Assembly (NCBI GenBank): GCA_013286655.1
Contig: JABDFG010000026.1
Span: forward strand, 1-33,010
Direction of reading: 5' to 3'
DNA from: Bacteroidota bacterium
Lineage (GTDB): Bacteria > Bacteroidota > Bacteroidia > JABDFU01
Length of the DNA stretch: 33,010 bases
Shown: positions 18,205 to 24,928 of the stretch, piece after piece
Layout of the letters: every line of letters begins with the position of its first letter
Numbering within the stretch: the first letter of the stretch is position 1
Position numbers and translations under genes: made by a program
The notes under the pieces: model-generated
The model's input: only the letters and a program-made list of their open reading frames with translations
What the model was told of the DNA's origin: nothing
Database searches by the model: none

Positions 18205-18588
18205 ATGAAAAAAATCATGATCGTATCGATTGCCAGTTTAATGGCAGTTTATTCAAATGCCAACACTTCATCAAAAACAGTTGTTCAAACTACTCAAGAG
18301 AATCAGGCTCAACACAAATTTGATCCCCAGGCAGAAACAGATAAAATGGCTACAAACCTTGGTCTGTCAGAAGATCAAAAATCAAAAGTATTAACTATAC
18401 TTACAGATGTTGGTCAAAAAAAAGAAGACCTGCGTACGCGATTAGGAGATAATGCAAAAAACAGCAGTGATTGGAAAGCTATGGAACAAGATAAAGACAA
18501 TAGGCTAAAGGCTGTATTAACGGACGCTCAGTACAAAAAACACCTTCAAATGAAAAATGACATGAAACAAAAGAATCAGTCAAAATAA
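18205..18588 (+). CDS. Small exported Spy/LTxxQ-like protein
   Basis: The protein has 127 residues. Residues 1-19 (MKKIMIVSIASLMAVYSNA) are a Sec signal peptide, so it is periplasmic. The rest is charged and helical. Two LTxxQ-like motifs, LSEDQ at 54-58 and LTDAQ at 105-109, flank a Lys/Asp-rich helix. This is the pattern of small Spy/CpxP-related proteins found widely in Bacteroidota; E. coli Spy is a periplasmic chaperone and CpxP an inhibitor of the Cpx sensor. The likeness here is by motif and layout only. It diverges from tamB across a shared 169-base spacer and is followed at once by a strong terminator, so it is a single-gene unit. A role in envelope protein quality control fits the location but is inferred. 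Confidence 0.75.
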   Translation: MKKIMIVSIASLMAVYSNANTSSKTVVQTTQENQAQHKFDPQAETDKMATNLGLSEDQKSKVLTILTDVGQKKEDLRTRLGDNAKNSSDWKAMEQDKDNRLKAVLTDAQYKKHLQMKNDMKQKNQSK

Positions 18589-18611
18589 CAGTTGGCATTT
18601 AATACTAATTA

Positions 18612-18642
18612 AAATGCCGGCTATTAAACCGGCATTTTTTCA
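18612..18642 (+). terminator. Intrinsic terminator after Spy-like gene
   Basis: AAATGCCGG (18612-18620), an 8-base loop and CCGGCATTT form a perfect 9-bp stem followed by a T run on the plus strand, 24 bases after the stop codon. It lies in the convergent gap and could also weakly serve the minus-strand gene at 18657, which has a short A run on its side. Confidence 0.88.
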
Positions 18643-18656
18643 AAAAAAATAAATCT

Positions 18657-19034
18657 CTAATTAGCCTGAAATAAATTCAACTTATCAAAAATTGCTTTGG
18701 AATACTTATTTATAGTAAGATGACTGATTTTTTCCAACAACATGGAAGAAAGAAAGCCCTTCAAAGAAGATGTTCTCCCAACTATTTTCCCTATAAGAAA
18801 ATCCAACCCCATATTCAATCCAGCATTTTTTATATCTGTTGCAGCTTCTTCATTAGAGGATAATCCATGAATAACTTCTTTTATTACATTTATCGGATGA
18901 ATGGAATGGTAAATTTCCATTGCATTTCTTTTAATTTCCGTCTCTTCTGATTCTTTAATATGGTTCAACTGTATAATTCTGGCCCTTAGCTCAGAAATAT
19001 TGGTAACCGTGTTTCGCGCATTGCTTGTTGTCAT
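18657..19034 (-). CDS. Hypothetical 125-aa protein of the second small-protein cassette
   Basis: I do not recognise a family. Residues about 12-45 (ISELRARIIQLNHIKESEET) form a charged probable coiled coil. The centre has HPINVIKEVIHGLS. The segment about 72-112 (GLNMGLDFLIGKIVGRTSSL, then FLSSMLLEKISHLTI) is amphipathic to hydrophobic and could touch a membrane. There is no signal peptide. It begins 15 bases after the holin-X-like gene on the same strand and is the last of the cassette. Genes of this kind behind a YtxH and a holin-X-like gene seem recurrent in Bacteroidota, which suggests membrane-associated partners, but this is from memory and not tested. Confidence 0.7.
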   Translation of the reverse strand: MTTSNARNTVTNISELRARIIQLNHIKESEETEIKRNAMEIYHSIHPINVIKEVIHGLSSNEEAATDIKNAGLNMGLDFLIGKIVGRTSSLKGFLSSMLLEKISHLTINKYSKAIFDKLNLFQAN

Positions 19035-19049
19035 ACCTTTTACAATTTT

Positions 19050-19400
19050 TCAGAATGATTGTTCCTTACACATTTCCTTAATTATCCTATTGCGAAAGGG
19101 TCTGGCTAAAAGTGTTTTTCGAAAAGAAAGCACTAAAAAAGCCAAAATCAGGTAAGCCCCTCCTATAATAAGAAATCCAAGGTATTTATTTTCAAGAACA
19201 GAAGAAATATAATAAGCCGCTCCAAAACTTAGAAAAAATGCTGAAAAAACAATTATGGGGACAATTAACAATCTTGAGCCGATTTCAGAGAGTACGAAGG
19301 AAATTTTTTCAGTTCCTTTTAAGAGCATTAATTCATAATAAGTCGTTATGTGCCCCTTAACTTTACCTATCATATCTTCAAATTGCTGTTCATGCCGCAT
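19050..19400 (-). CDS. Holin-X-like (DUF1469/phage holin family) membrane protein
   Basis: The protein has 116 residues. An N-terminal amphipathic helix (MRHEQQFEDMIGKVKGHITT) is followed by two membrane helices, about 42-68 (RLLIVPIIVFSAFFLSFGAA) and 74-92 (LGFLIIGGAYLILAFLVLSF), and a basic end (RPFRNRIIKEMCKEQ). This is the layout of the 'phage holin superfamily III / holin X' family (PF07332), which despite its name is mostly chromosomal and not linked to lysis. It lies 11 bases after YtxH copy 2 and 15 bases before the 125-aa gene, so the three are surely co-transcribed. No phage genes are nearby. Confidence 0.8.
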   Translation of the reverse strand: MRHEQQFEDMIGKVKGHITTYYELMLLKGTEKISFVLSEIGSRLLIVPIIVFSAFFLSFGAAYYISSVLENKYLGFLIIGGAYLILAFLVLSFRKTLLARPFRNRIIKEMCKEQSF

Positions 19401-19411
19401 ACCGTTTTCTT

Positions 19412-19693
19412 TTAAACTGTTTGTTTTCCGTAACTTTCTGATGCCGATTTATAGTGATCTGCCCCGTTTTTAACAGCCTTATTTACTTCCTGTCCAGCCT
19501 TGTTTGCAAAACTTTCCGCTTTGTCTTTAAATTTAAGAGCTGTATCTTTTAAATTATCTGTTAAATCTTTAGCACCATCAAATAATTTTTTGCGTGTCTC
19601 GCTTCCTTTGTCCGGGGCTAATAAAACACCAGCTATAGCACCAATTGCGGCACCAAATAATAATGCGCCAATAAGCTTTCCTGAATTTTCCAT
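19412..19693 (-). CDS. YtxH domain protein (copy 2)
   Basis: The protein has 93 residues. The N-terminus [20 protein letters not shown] with the [13 protein letters not shown] motif is nearly the same as YtxH copy 1 at 8065-8343; the helical tail ([20 protein letters not shown]) remains similar, then the last 25 residues differ. It is a single-membrane-helix protein of unknown function; the family was named from Bacillus stress genes. Unlike copy 1 it is followed by two more genes (holin-X-like and 125-aa). The 211-base spacer before it, behind the MSENQ paralogue, contains a small inverted repeat. It may have its own promoter there, though none is clear. Confidence 0.88.
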   Translation of the reverse strand: MENSGKLIGALLFGAAIGAIAGVLLAPDKGSETRKKLFDGAKDLTDNLKDTALKFKDKAESFANKAGQEVNKAVKNGADHYKSASESYGKQTV

Positions 19694-19838
19694 GTTTTTA
19701 AGTTTTTGTAGTTTATATTAATCATCGTTTCTATCCCTATATGCCTAAAAACCGTGCCATAATCAGACAGCTTCAATATTGCTAAATATCAAGTAGTTGC
19801 AAATTATTACTGTAGGGAAAAAACTTAAAGGGTAAAAT

Positions 19839-19858
19839 AATTCCCGGTTTGGGGAATT
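19839..19858. repeat. Small inverted repeat behind MSENQ copy 2
   Basis: AATTCCC and GGGAATT pair over a 6-base loop, 46 bases after the MSENQ copy 2 stop. On the minus strand it is followed by ATTTTACCC, so it could be a weak terminator. It lies in the equivalent position to the stronger hairpin at 8387-8419. The rest of the 19694-19904 spacer shows no gene. Confidence 0.45.
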
Positions 19859-19904
19859 AGAAAAAAGGACCTTGCGGAAACTTTCCCAATTGTATGTACC
19901 CGTT

Positions 19905-20201
19905 CTATTTGCTGTTTTTTCCCGTTTTTGCTGCCCCTTTTATACTTTGTCCGGTCTGTTTGGCCTGAGGAGTTTTTGTTTCGCGTCCTGGGATATTTGT
20001 TTCACGCAGAGGCTCTTTTGTTTCACGTCCAGGGATCTTTATCTCATGAGAAGATGACTCATTGTGCTCTGTTTCCAACTCGTCCGTGTCAATATCACCA
20101 TCGGTATCATTTTTTCCCGAGTTCACTTCTTCCGGTTTTTGTTTTTTTTGCTGCTCCTTTTGGTTTCCTTGAAACTTCTTGTCTTTTTGATTTTCTGACA
20201 T
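19905..20201 (-). CDS. Disordered hydrophilic MSENQ protein (copy 2)
   Basis: The protein has 98 residues and is a paralogue of the product at 8451-8738. It shares the head (MSENQKDKKFQGNQKEQQKK), an acidic centre (DTDGDIDTDELETEHNES), the PGRETK motif and the Lys-rich end KTGKNSK. Here PGRETK occurs twice (IPGRETKEP and IPGRETKTP) around ETNIP, an internal duplication absent from copy 1. There is no Cys, signal or membrane segment, and it is probably fully disordered. No family is recognised. The YtxH copy 2 gene follows 211 bases downstream. The HTTM gene ends 70 bases upstream on the same strand. Confidence 0.75.
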   Translation of the reverse strand: MSENQKDKKFQGNQKEQQKKQKPEEVNSGKNDTDGDIDTDELETEHNESSSHEIKIPGRETKEPLRETNIPGRETKTPQAKQTGQSIKGAAKTGKNSK

Positions 20202-20210
20202 GGTTTTTGT
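20128..20210 (-). repeat. Dispersed repeat, 5' end of MSENQ gene copy 2
   Basis: Partner of the repeat at 8664-8746 in direct orientation. It covers the first 75 bases of the reading frame and a few bases before the ATG. Confidence 0.7.
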
Positions 20211-20271
20211 TTTTTTAATTGTTTTACTCCTCGAAAGTAGACAGAGAAAATACTTTTCTTGCTGCTTTTCG

Positions 20272-21780
20272 TCAGGAAGGTATTTTTAATCGTCCAAAGT
20301 CGTTATAAACTGCAAGCACTTCCCTAGTCGGTATAACCGGAAGATAATTTGATTTTGTAACTTCTTTCATGTAGACAACTTTTAGTTCACTTATAGGGTT
20401 TTCCAAATGTTCCTGGTTCCATTCTTTTATTAAAAAATTGCAGTAGTAAGGCCGAATATCACAGTTATTAACAAATAATAAATTTTCACTGTATTTTCTC
20501 CAGCGATCATTTTTAAAAAGTGAAACTATGCTCACTGGTTTGTTATAGTTAACCGGTTCTCCATTCATGCCAATATCAATTAGTAAATTATTTTTAGCTT
20601 TTGCTTCGAAAATATACCAGCCATCATCTTTAAATACATTCGGAGCAAACATTCCCCAATTTTGATTAATTCCTAAAAGCTGACCAATTCCCCTGGGACT
20701 ACCTTTAATTTTGAAATCAGCAAAAACAGTCGTTTGCCAATTCCATACTAAACTATAAATGATCACAGCAGATAACAACGTAATTATTAATGAAGATTCC
20801 GTTTCACTAGTTGATTTTGAATTCGTTTTTATAGGCATCGTTTTATTAAACCAATACACCATTTTATTCCCAATGATAGAGATTACCCATTTCAACAGGG
20901 GTATTTCTTCGTCAATCTTTTTTGTCCAGGCCGAAGGAAATAAACCAATTAAAGTAATAATCCCTATAATGAAAAACAATCCTACAAACAATGTGCAGGC
21001 TATTCCCAAATGAAGTCCAAACAATAATATAATTGCCAATGCTTTAAAAAAAGGATTAAATACAGGTACAAAAAAAAGAACCGGAGTCAAAAATTCGAGG
21101 TAAAAAACAAAAAAAGTAAGGTATTTGAGAAAAGTAAAATGGGGATATATCAGCTTTCCTATTGGAAACACCATTTGATCAAGGCTTAATGCATAGTAAA
21201 TCGCCGTACCTTCTGAAGTCCATTCCGGAGACGGTTTTTTCAGCAAAGCGGAAAAAAAATAGACGGAAGCGATCTGTAGGATATAGCCAATACCTGCAAT
21301 CCCAAACCAGGAAGTTTCGGCGGTTTTTACAGCAGAAGTTATCCTATCCAAAGAATAATATTTACCCCAGGGTAAAAATATGCCCCAAAACAATACCATC
21401 CGTAAAAGCTCGTCTCCTCCCTGCAATATTAATGGGTTACGGTTTTGAAGTGACAAAAGTAAAAACCAGGTAATACTACTTACTAATTGTGTTCTATATC
21501 CGAAGATGAGCAACAGTGCAAAGAAACACGCTATTGCAAAAAGTATTGCCTGTACCTGCCATAATCCCGAGATAACATGTATGGAAATGTTCCAGGGATC
21601 CCACGCCCGTTTAAATAACAGATCGAGCGGCAACAAACCTTGATCGGAATAATGTGCTTTAATATCTGAAAACCGAATGCATAAATCCAATATGACTACA
21701 ATGCCCATACCGATTCGCATGAGAGCGAGAGCTTTCAGATCTAAGGTAAATACAGATTTCAAAGAAGCTATGCGTTTCAT
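20272..21780 (-). CDS. HTTM domain membrane protein (vitamin K-dependent carboxylase-like)
   Basis: The protein has 502 residues. The N-terminal two thirds are a multi-helix membrane domain of the HTTM type. Helix one carries the family pattern ALALMRIGMGIVVILDLCIR, followed by the loop SDIKAHYSDQGLLPLDLLF, helices with FGYRTQLVSSITWFLLLSLQ, then NPLILQGGDELLRMVLFWGI. This last motif is a hallmark of bacterial HTTM proteins, which are distant relatives of vitamin K-dependent gamma-carboxylase. About eight further hydrophobic segments reach residue 355. The C-terminal 145 residues are soluble (QNWGMFAPNVFKDDGWYIFE) and belong to the family in Bacteroidota. The reaction, if any, is unknown. It stands alone: a terminator lies beyond its start, and the MSENQ gene starts 70 bases after its stop. 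Confidence 0.85.
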   Translation of the reverse strand: MKRIASLKSVFTLDLKALALMRIGMGIVVILDLCIRFSDIKAHYSDQGLLPLDLLFKRAWDPWNISIHVISGLWQVQAILFAIACFFALLLIFGYRTQLVSSITWFLLLSLQNRNPLILQGGDELLRMVLFWGIFLPWGKYYSLDRITSAVKTAETSWFGIAGIGYILQIASVYFFSALLKKPSPEWTSEGTAIYYALSLDQMVFPIGKLIYPHFTFLKYLTFFVFYLEFLTPVLFFVPVFNPFFKALAIILLFGLHLGIACTLFVGLFFIIGIITLIGLFPSAWTKKIDEEIPLLKWVISIIGNKMVYWFNKTMPIKTNSKSTSETESSLIITLLSAVIIYSLVWNWQTTVFADFKIKGSPRGIGQLLGINQNWGMFAPNVFKDDGWYIFEAKAKNNLLIDIGMNGEPVNYNKPVSIVSLFKNDRWRKYSENLLFVNNCDIRPYYCNFLIKEWNQEHLENPISELKVVYMKEVTKSNYLPVIPTREVLAVYNDFGRLKIPS

Positions 21781-21799
21781 TTTAATAGGTATTCAAAAT

Positions 21800-21829
21800 A
21801 AAAACCTCCTTTTTCAAAGGAGGTTTTTT
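21800..21829 (-). terminator. Strong intrinsic terminator after Thr-rich gene
   Basis: AAAAACCTCCTTT (21800-21812), a 3-base loop and the exact complement (21816-21828) form a perfect 13-bp stem. T runs exist on both sides, so it may work in both directions. It lies 15 bases after the stop of the Thr-rich gene and insulates the HTTM gene starting at 21780. Confidence 0.88.
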
Positions 21830-21843
21830 ATTGATGAGTCAAA

Positions 21844-22353
21844 TTAATAAGTAGTGCCCTGTCCTGTCGACGAAGTTGTACCAGTAGTGCTACTTGTTGT
21901 TCCAGCGGTTGTTCCATTAGTAGTACCAGTCGTCCCATTAGTTGTGCCAGTCGTCCCGGTTGTAGTATTAGTCGTCCCAGTTGTACCATATGTAGTATTG
22001 GTTGTATTGGTCGTGCTAGTCGTTCCGGTTGTACCATAAGTAGTGTTGGTCGTTCCGGTTGTACCATAAGTAGTATTGGTAGTGTTATCCATTGTTCCCG
22101 AAGTGGTATTGGTCGTTCCATAGGGAGTATTGGTAGTGTTATCCATTGTTCCTGAAGTAGTATTGCTGGTGTTGGTGCTTCCAGTTGTACTACCGGAGGT
22201 CATAGTGCCTGCAGTAGTAGTGGCATCTGTTAAACTAACTGTATTCTTATTGGCATCCTTTGATGTTCTGGAATAGCCTTTCTCATAAATCCAGAAAGTA
22301 ACCGCAATAATAGCAGCGCTAATTAAAACGATTTTTTTTGTTTTTGTTTTCAT
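21844..22353 (-). CDS. Membrane-anchored Thr/Gly/Asn-rich repeat protein
   Basis: The protein has 169 residues. A basic start (MKTKTKK) and one hydrophobic helix (IVLISAAIIAVTFWIY, 8-23) are followed by a short linker; it is either a signal anchor or an uncleaved signal. From residue about 40 to the end it is nearly all Thr, Gly, Asn, Ser and Tyr in short units such as NTTYGTTGTT and SGTMDNTTNT, closing in GTTSSTGQGTTY. No Cys or charged residue is found in the repeat apart from two Asp. I know no family for it; such sequences occur as linkers, glycosylated stalks or wall-associated peptides. The gene is alone, with its own terminator. The complementary strand is also open (rich in PVVLVVPVV), a by-product of the repeats. 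Confidence 0.7.
   Translation of the reverse strand: MKTKTKKIVLISAAIIAVTFWIYEKGYSRTSKDANKNTVSLTDATTTAGTMTSGSTTGSTNTSNTTSGTMDNTTNTPYGTTNTTSGTMDNTTNTTYGTTGTTNTTYGTTGTTSTTNTTNTTYGTTGTTNTTTGTTGTTNGTTGTTNGTTAGTTSSTTGTTSSTGQGTTY
21850..22180 (-). repeat. Degenerate tandem repeats in the Thr-rich gene
   Basis: Two kinds of unit are visible. A 54-bp period (18 codons, containing SGTMDNTTNT and YGTTNT or YGTTGT) occurs twice, with matching points at 22082 and 22136. A 30-bp period (10 codons, NTTYGTTGTT) occurs twice near 22021-22080, with a third diverged copy toward 21976. All periods are multiples of three, so copy-number change would not shift the frame. Confidence 0.75.
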
Positions 22354-22523
22354 TTTATTTAAATTTTAGAATTGTTTATAGTATTGTTATGTTTTATTGA
22401 TTACGTTAATAACTGTGCCATCAATAAAAGCGGCCATTTTTCAATATATTAGATCCGAGATGGGAAAAAACAACAACAGTTCGTAGAGGAATATGCCGGC
22501 CGGAATTGATGGTAAAAGCTTAA

Positions 22524-23759
22524 TCAGAAACGCGGATCGCAGGTGCCTTCAAAAAAATCAGATTTTGGAAAGGAAGTCACAGCCCTCAAGCTAGTCCATA
22601 TAGCCTTGCTCATCGCAGGAAAAAAATCATTTTTATAGGAATGAGAATTAAATAACACTGCGATCGCAAGCCCGTCAGTTCGAACGACGAGGTAGCCAGA
22701 AGATCCGGGTAAAAGACCCGCATGGCAAATACCTCCTTCATCGCTTATCCATCCATGGGCGAAAGAACCTGAAGGAAACGACTTTGCTTTCATGCTGTCT
22801 GCAGCAGCTTCGCTGATCACATCCATGCGGGAATTTCTTCCATCTACGGAAAGGGCAAAACGTAACAGGTCAGGTGCAGAAGCTATCCAGCCTCCATGTG
22901 AATCCATAGCGGTAATATCAAATCCTCCATAAGGAGCTGGAACACGCTGATGGTCAAAATAACCAGGTACAGCCGGAGCACCGGGATTGTCATAATAAGT
23001 TACTTCATTCTCCTTTTTATCTGATTCGTATGTTCCTCCAAGTTCAAAGGAACTCGCTCCTATTATATTCAGTATGTTTTTTTTGACATATTGCTCATAC
23101 GTTTCTCCACTTATCTTTTCGATCACCCTTCCAAGTATGCAGTATCCAAAATTAGAATATGCCTGATCGGCCCCTGGCGTATAATCCAATTGTTGTTTCA
23201 ACATATATCGTATGATCTGTTGTTTACTCGCTGCCAAGGAAGATCCAAAGTAATCAGCGATCATTGCCGAACTGAACATTGGATCTTTATCATTTCCATA
23301 TCTTCTCCAGCCGGCTGTATGCGAAAGCAATTCCTCTATTGTTATATCATAATACCTTTTGTCAATGATATCCAGAAAGACTGTATCATTCAAAATTCCC
23401 GAAGGACCAAATACGCTAGCATTTAAGGAAAGAAGACCCTTGTCTATTAATTGAAAGATGGCGGTCGAGGTAAGAGGTTTGGAAATACTTGCTATTCGAA
23501 AACGGTAAAAAGGCTGAACAAGCTCTCGGTGCTCCAGGTTTGCATAACCGAATCCCCGTGCATAAATCAATTTACCATCTTTGGCAATTGCTACAGATGC
23601 TCCCGGTAATTCCCACTCTTGCATAAAAGCCATAATACTTTTGTCAACAGTGTCCATTTCCGGCACATAATTACCCGTTTGAGCAAAACAATTTCTCTGA
23701 AAAAGCAAAAAAACCATAACAAATAGCAGCAGAAACTTAGTCAGAATTAAATTTTTCAA
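22524..23759 (-). CDS. Exported beta-lactamase-family serine hydrolase
   Basis: The protein has 411 residues. Residues 1-26 form a signal peptide (ILTKFLLLFVMVFLLF ... CFA). The mature part is a class C beta-lactamase/DD-peptidase-type fold (PF00144). The active-site SxxK is Ser91-Ile-Ser-Lys94 in FRIASISKPLTS, the YxN motif is Tyr201-Ser-Asn203 in QAYSNFGYCILG, and a His-Ala-Gly near residue 343 (GGICHAGLLPGSSG) takes the place of the KTG-like triad. Such proteins act as esterases, D-amino-acid peptidases or penicillin-binding-like enzymes; true beta-lactamase activity should not be assumed. The frame begins with TTG at 23759; the next Met (residue 15) would break the signal peptide. It is divergent from the JmjC gene, sharing a 234-base spacer. 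Confidence 0.88.
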   Translation of the reverse strand: MKNLILTKFLLLFVMVFLLFQRNCFAQTGNYVPEMDTVDKSIMAFMQEWELPGASVAIAKDGKLIYARGFGYANLEHRELVQPFYRFRIASISKPLTSTAIFQLIDKGLLSLNASVFGPSGILNDTVFLDIIDKRYYDITIEELLSHTAGWRRYGNDKDPMFSSAMIADYFGSSLAASKQQIIRYMLKQQLDYTPGADQAYSNFGYCILGRVIEKISGETYEQYVKKNILNIIGASSFELGGTYESDKKENEVTYYDNPGAPAVPGYFDHQRVPAPYGGFDITAMDSHGGWIASAPDLLRFALSVDGRNSRMDVISEAAADSMKAKSFPSGSFAHGWISDEGGICHAGLLPGSSGYLVVRTDGLAIAVLFNSHSYKNDFFPAMSKAIWTSLRAVTSFPKSDFFEGTCDPRF

Positions 23760-23926
23760 GCAACCGGCGGAATTAATACGATCAGGAGATAATAGACTTT
23801 ATATATTAAACGCTTCTCCCCTGAAATTATTGTATTTTTTTACTCTTTCTGGGGAAATTAGTACTCAACAAAATCTGTTAAAGAAGATTGTTTGAAGTTT
23901 TCATAAATACAGCCTGTCGCAATTTA

Positions 23927-23934
23927 TATTTTTG
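23927..23934 (+). promoter_or_regulatory. Candidate promoter -7 element for the JmjC gene
   Basis: TATTTTTG is an exact TAnnTTTG match 59 bases before the ATG at 23994. A TTTG at 23891 is too far away for a standard -33. The spacer 23760-23993 also has to hold the promoter of the divergent hydrolase gene; I see no clear element for that one. Confidence 0.4.
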
Positions 23935-23993
23935 GCACGATTTTTTATCTTTATTCTGTTCAGAAATTGTTAAATCTAACCTATCTATTCTTT

Positions 23994-24884
23994 ATGGATT
24001 TATCACTAAAAATAGACACTATTGAAGGTATAAGCAAAAAGGATTTTTTGAAACACTACTTTTATCCTCAAAAACCAGTAGTCATTAAAGGGCTTCTTAA
24101 TGATACCCCGGCAGCCCAGAAATGGTCTTTCGATTATATGAAAGACAAAATCAGCTCAACGATGGTAGGCGTTTTTGATAACCGACGAAAGAATAATTCA
24201 GCCTATACGTTCAGCGATTTCAAAATGCCATTTTCCGAATTTATCGACATTATCAGACGAACGGAACCTTGCGCTTACCGGCTCTTTCTTTTCAATGGAT
24301 TCAAACATTGTCCCGAATTAAAAAGTGATTTCCCCTGTCCGGAAATTTTCAGAAGTGTGCTGGGTAATATGGGTCTTATGTTTTTCGGAGGGCAATCTAC
24401 TGATGTACGTATGCACTTTGACGTGGATATGAGTAATCTGCTCCATACTCAGTTTCTCGGCAAGAAACGGGCTTTATTATTCTCTCCCGAATATTCCCAC
24501 CTTTTGTATAAAGTTCCCTTTAATACATACAGCATAGCAGATTTCGACAAAACGGACTACTCCAAGTTTCCGGGCTTACGTTATGCAAAAGGTTACGACA
24601 TTATACTCGCACATGGGGATTCACTTTTCATGCCGACCGGCTACTGGCATTACATGAGGTATCTAGAAGGGGGATTCGCTGTTACTTACCGTAAGATGGC
24701 TCATAGTTTTGAACCTATCTGTGATGGGTTAATGAATCTGACAATTCGCCTATGGTTTGATAAACTGATGAATCGCCTGAACGGTGATTACTGGAAATTA
24801 TATAAAGAAAGAGCAGCATATCGAAACCCCAGCGACACCATAAAGGATCTCCAAAATTCCGGGCAGCTTTTAGTAAACGAGTAA
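23994..24884 (+). CDS. JmjC/cupin_8 Fe(II)/2-oxoglutarate oxygenase
   Basis: The protein has 296 residues from the ATG at 23994; a TTG nine codons earlier (23967) is possible but less likely. It reads as a cupin-like domain 8 protein of the FIH type. KPVVIKGLLND near the N-terminus is the usual opening of this group. The iron facial triad is His141-x-Asp143 (RMHFDVD) and His219 (PTGYWHYMRYL). A Lys at 157/158 (LGKKRALLFSP) takes the place of the 2-oxoglutarate-binding Lys of FIH. All three metal ligands are intact, so it should be active. Family members hydroxylate Asn, Asp, Arg, Lys or His side chains of proteins; bacterial ones are known to act on ribosomal proteins. It is cytoplasmic and lies 44 bases before the large T9SS protein gene on the same strand. 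Confidence 0.88.
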   Translation: MDLSLKIDTIEGISKKDFLKHYFYPQKPVVIKGLLNDTPAAQKWSFDYMKDKISSTMVGVFDNRRKNNSAYTFSDFKMPFSEFIDIIRRTEPCAYRLFLFNGFKHCPELKSDFPCPEIFRSVLGNMGLMFFGGQSTDVRMHFDVDMSNLLHTQFLGKKRALLFSPEYSHLLYKVPFNTYSIADFDKTDYSKFPGLRYAKGYDIILAHGDSLFMPTGYWHYMRYLEGGFAVTYRKMAHSFEPICDGLMNLTIRLWFDKLMNRLNGDYWKLYKERAAYRNPSDTIKDLQNSGQLLVNE

Positions 24885-24898
24885 TCGCAAATATGTAT

Positions 24899-24918
24899 AT
24901 TTACACAACAATGTAAAT
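24899..24918. repeat. Small dyad in the JmjC-to-surface-protein gap
   Basis: ATTTACA and TGTAAAT pair exactly over a 6-base centre, 10 bases before the GTG start of the surface protein. It may be an operator-like dyad or an RNA hairpin near the start codon. There is no T run to make a terminator, so read-through from the JmjC gene is plausible. Confidence 0.4.
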
Positions 24919-24928
24919 TACGATTTTC

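Noticed and set aside
19050-19400. Prophage remnant because of a holin-family protein
   Set aside because: No other phage gene is present. PF07332 proteins are usually chromosomal and grouped with YtxH-type genes.
21854-22039. Plus-strand frame rich in Val and Pro opposite the Thr-rich gene
   Set aside because: It is the complement of ACN/GGN repeat codons; the minus-strand frame has a start, a membrane anchor and a terminator.
21850-22180. Possible CRISPR array
   Set aside because: Units are contiguous, degenerate and multiples of three with no unique spacers; they encode protein repeats.
22524-23759. Antibiotic-resistance beta-lactamase
   Set aside because: Only the general fold motifs are present; this broad family is mostly esterases and peptidases, so resistance cannot be claimed.
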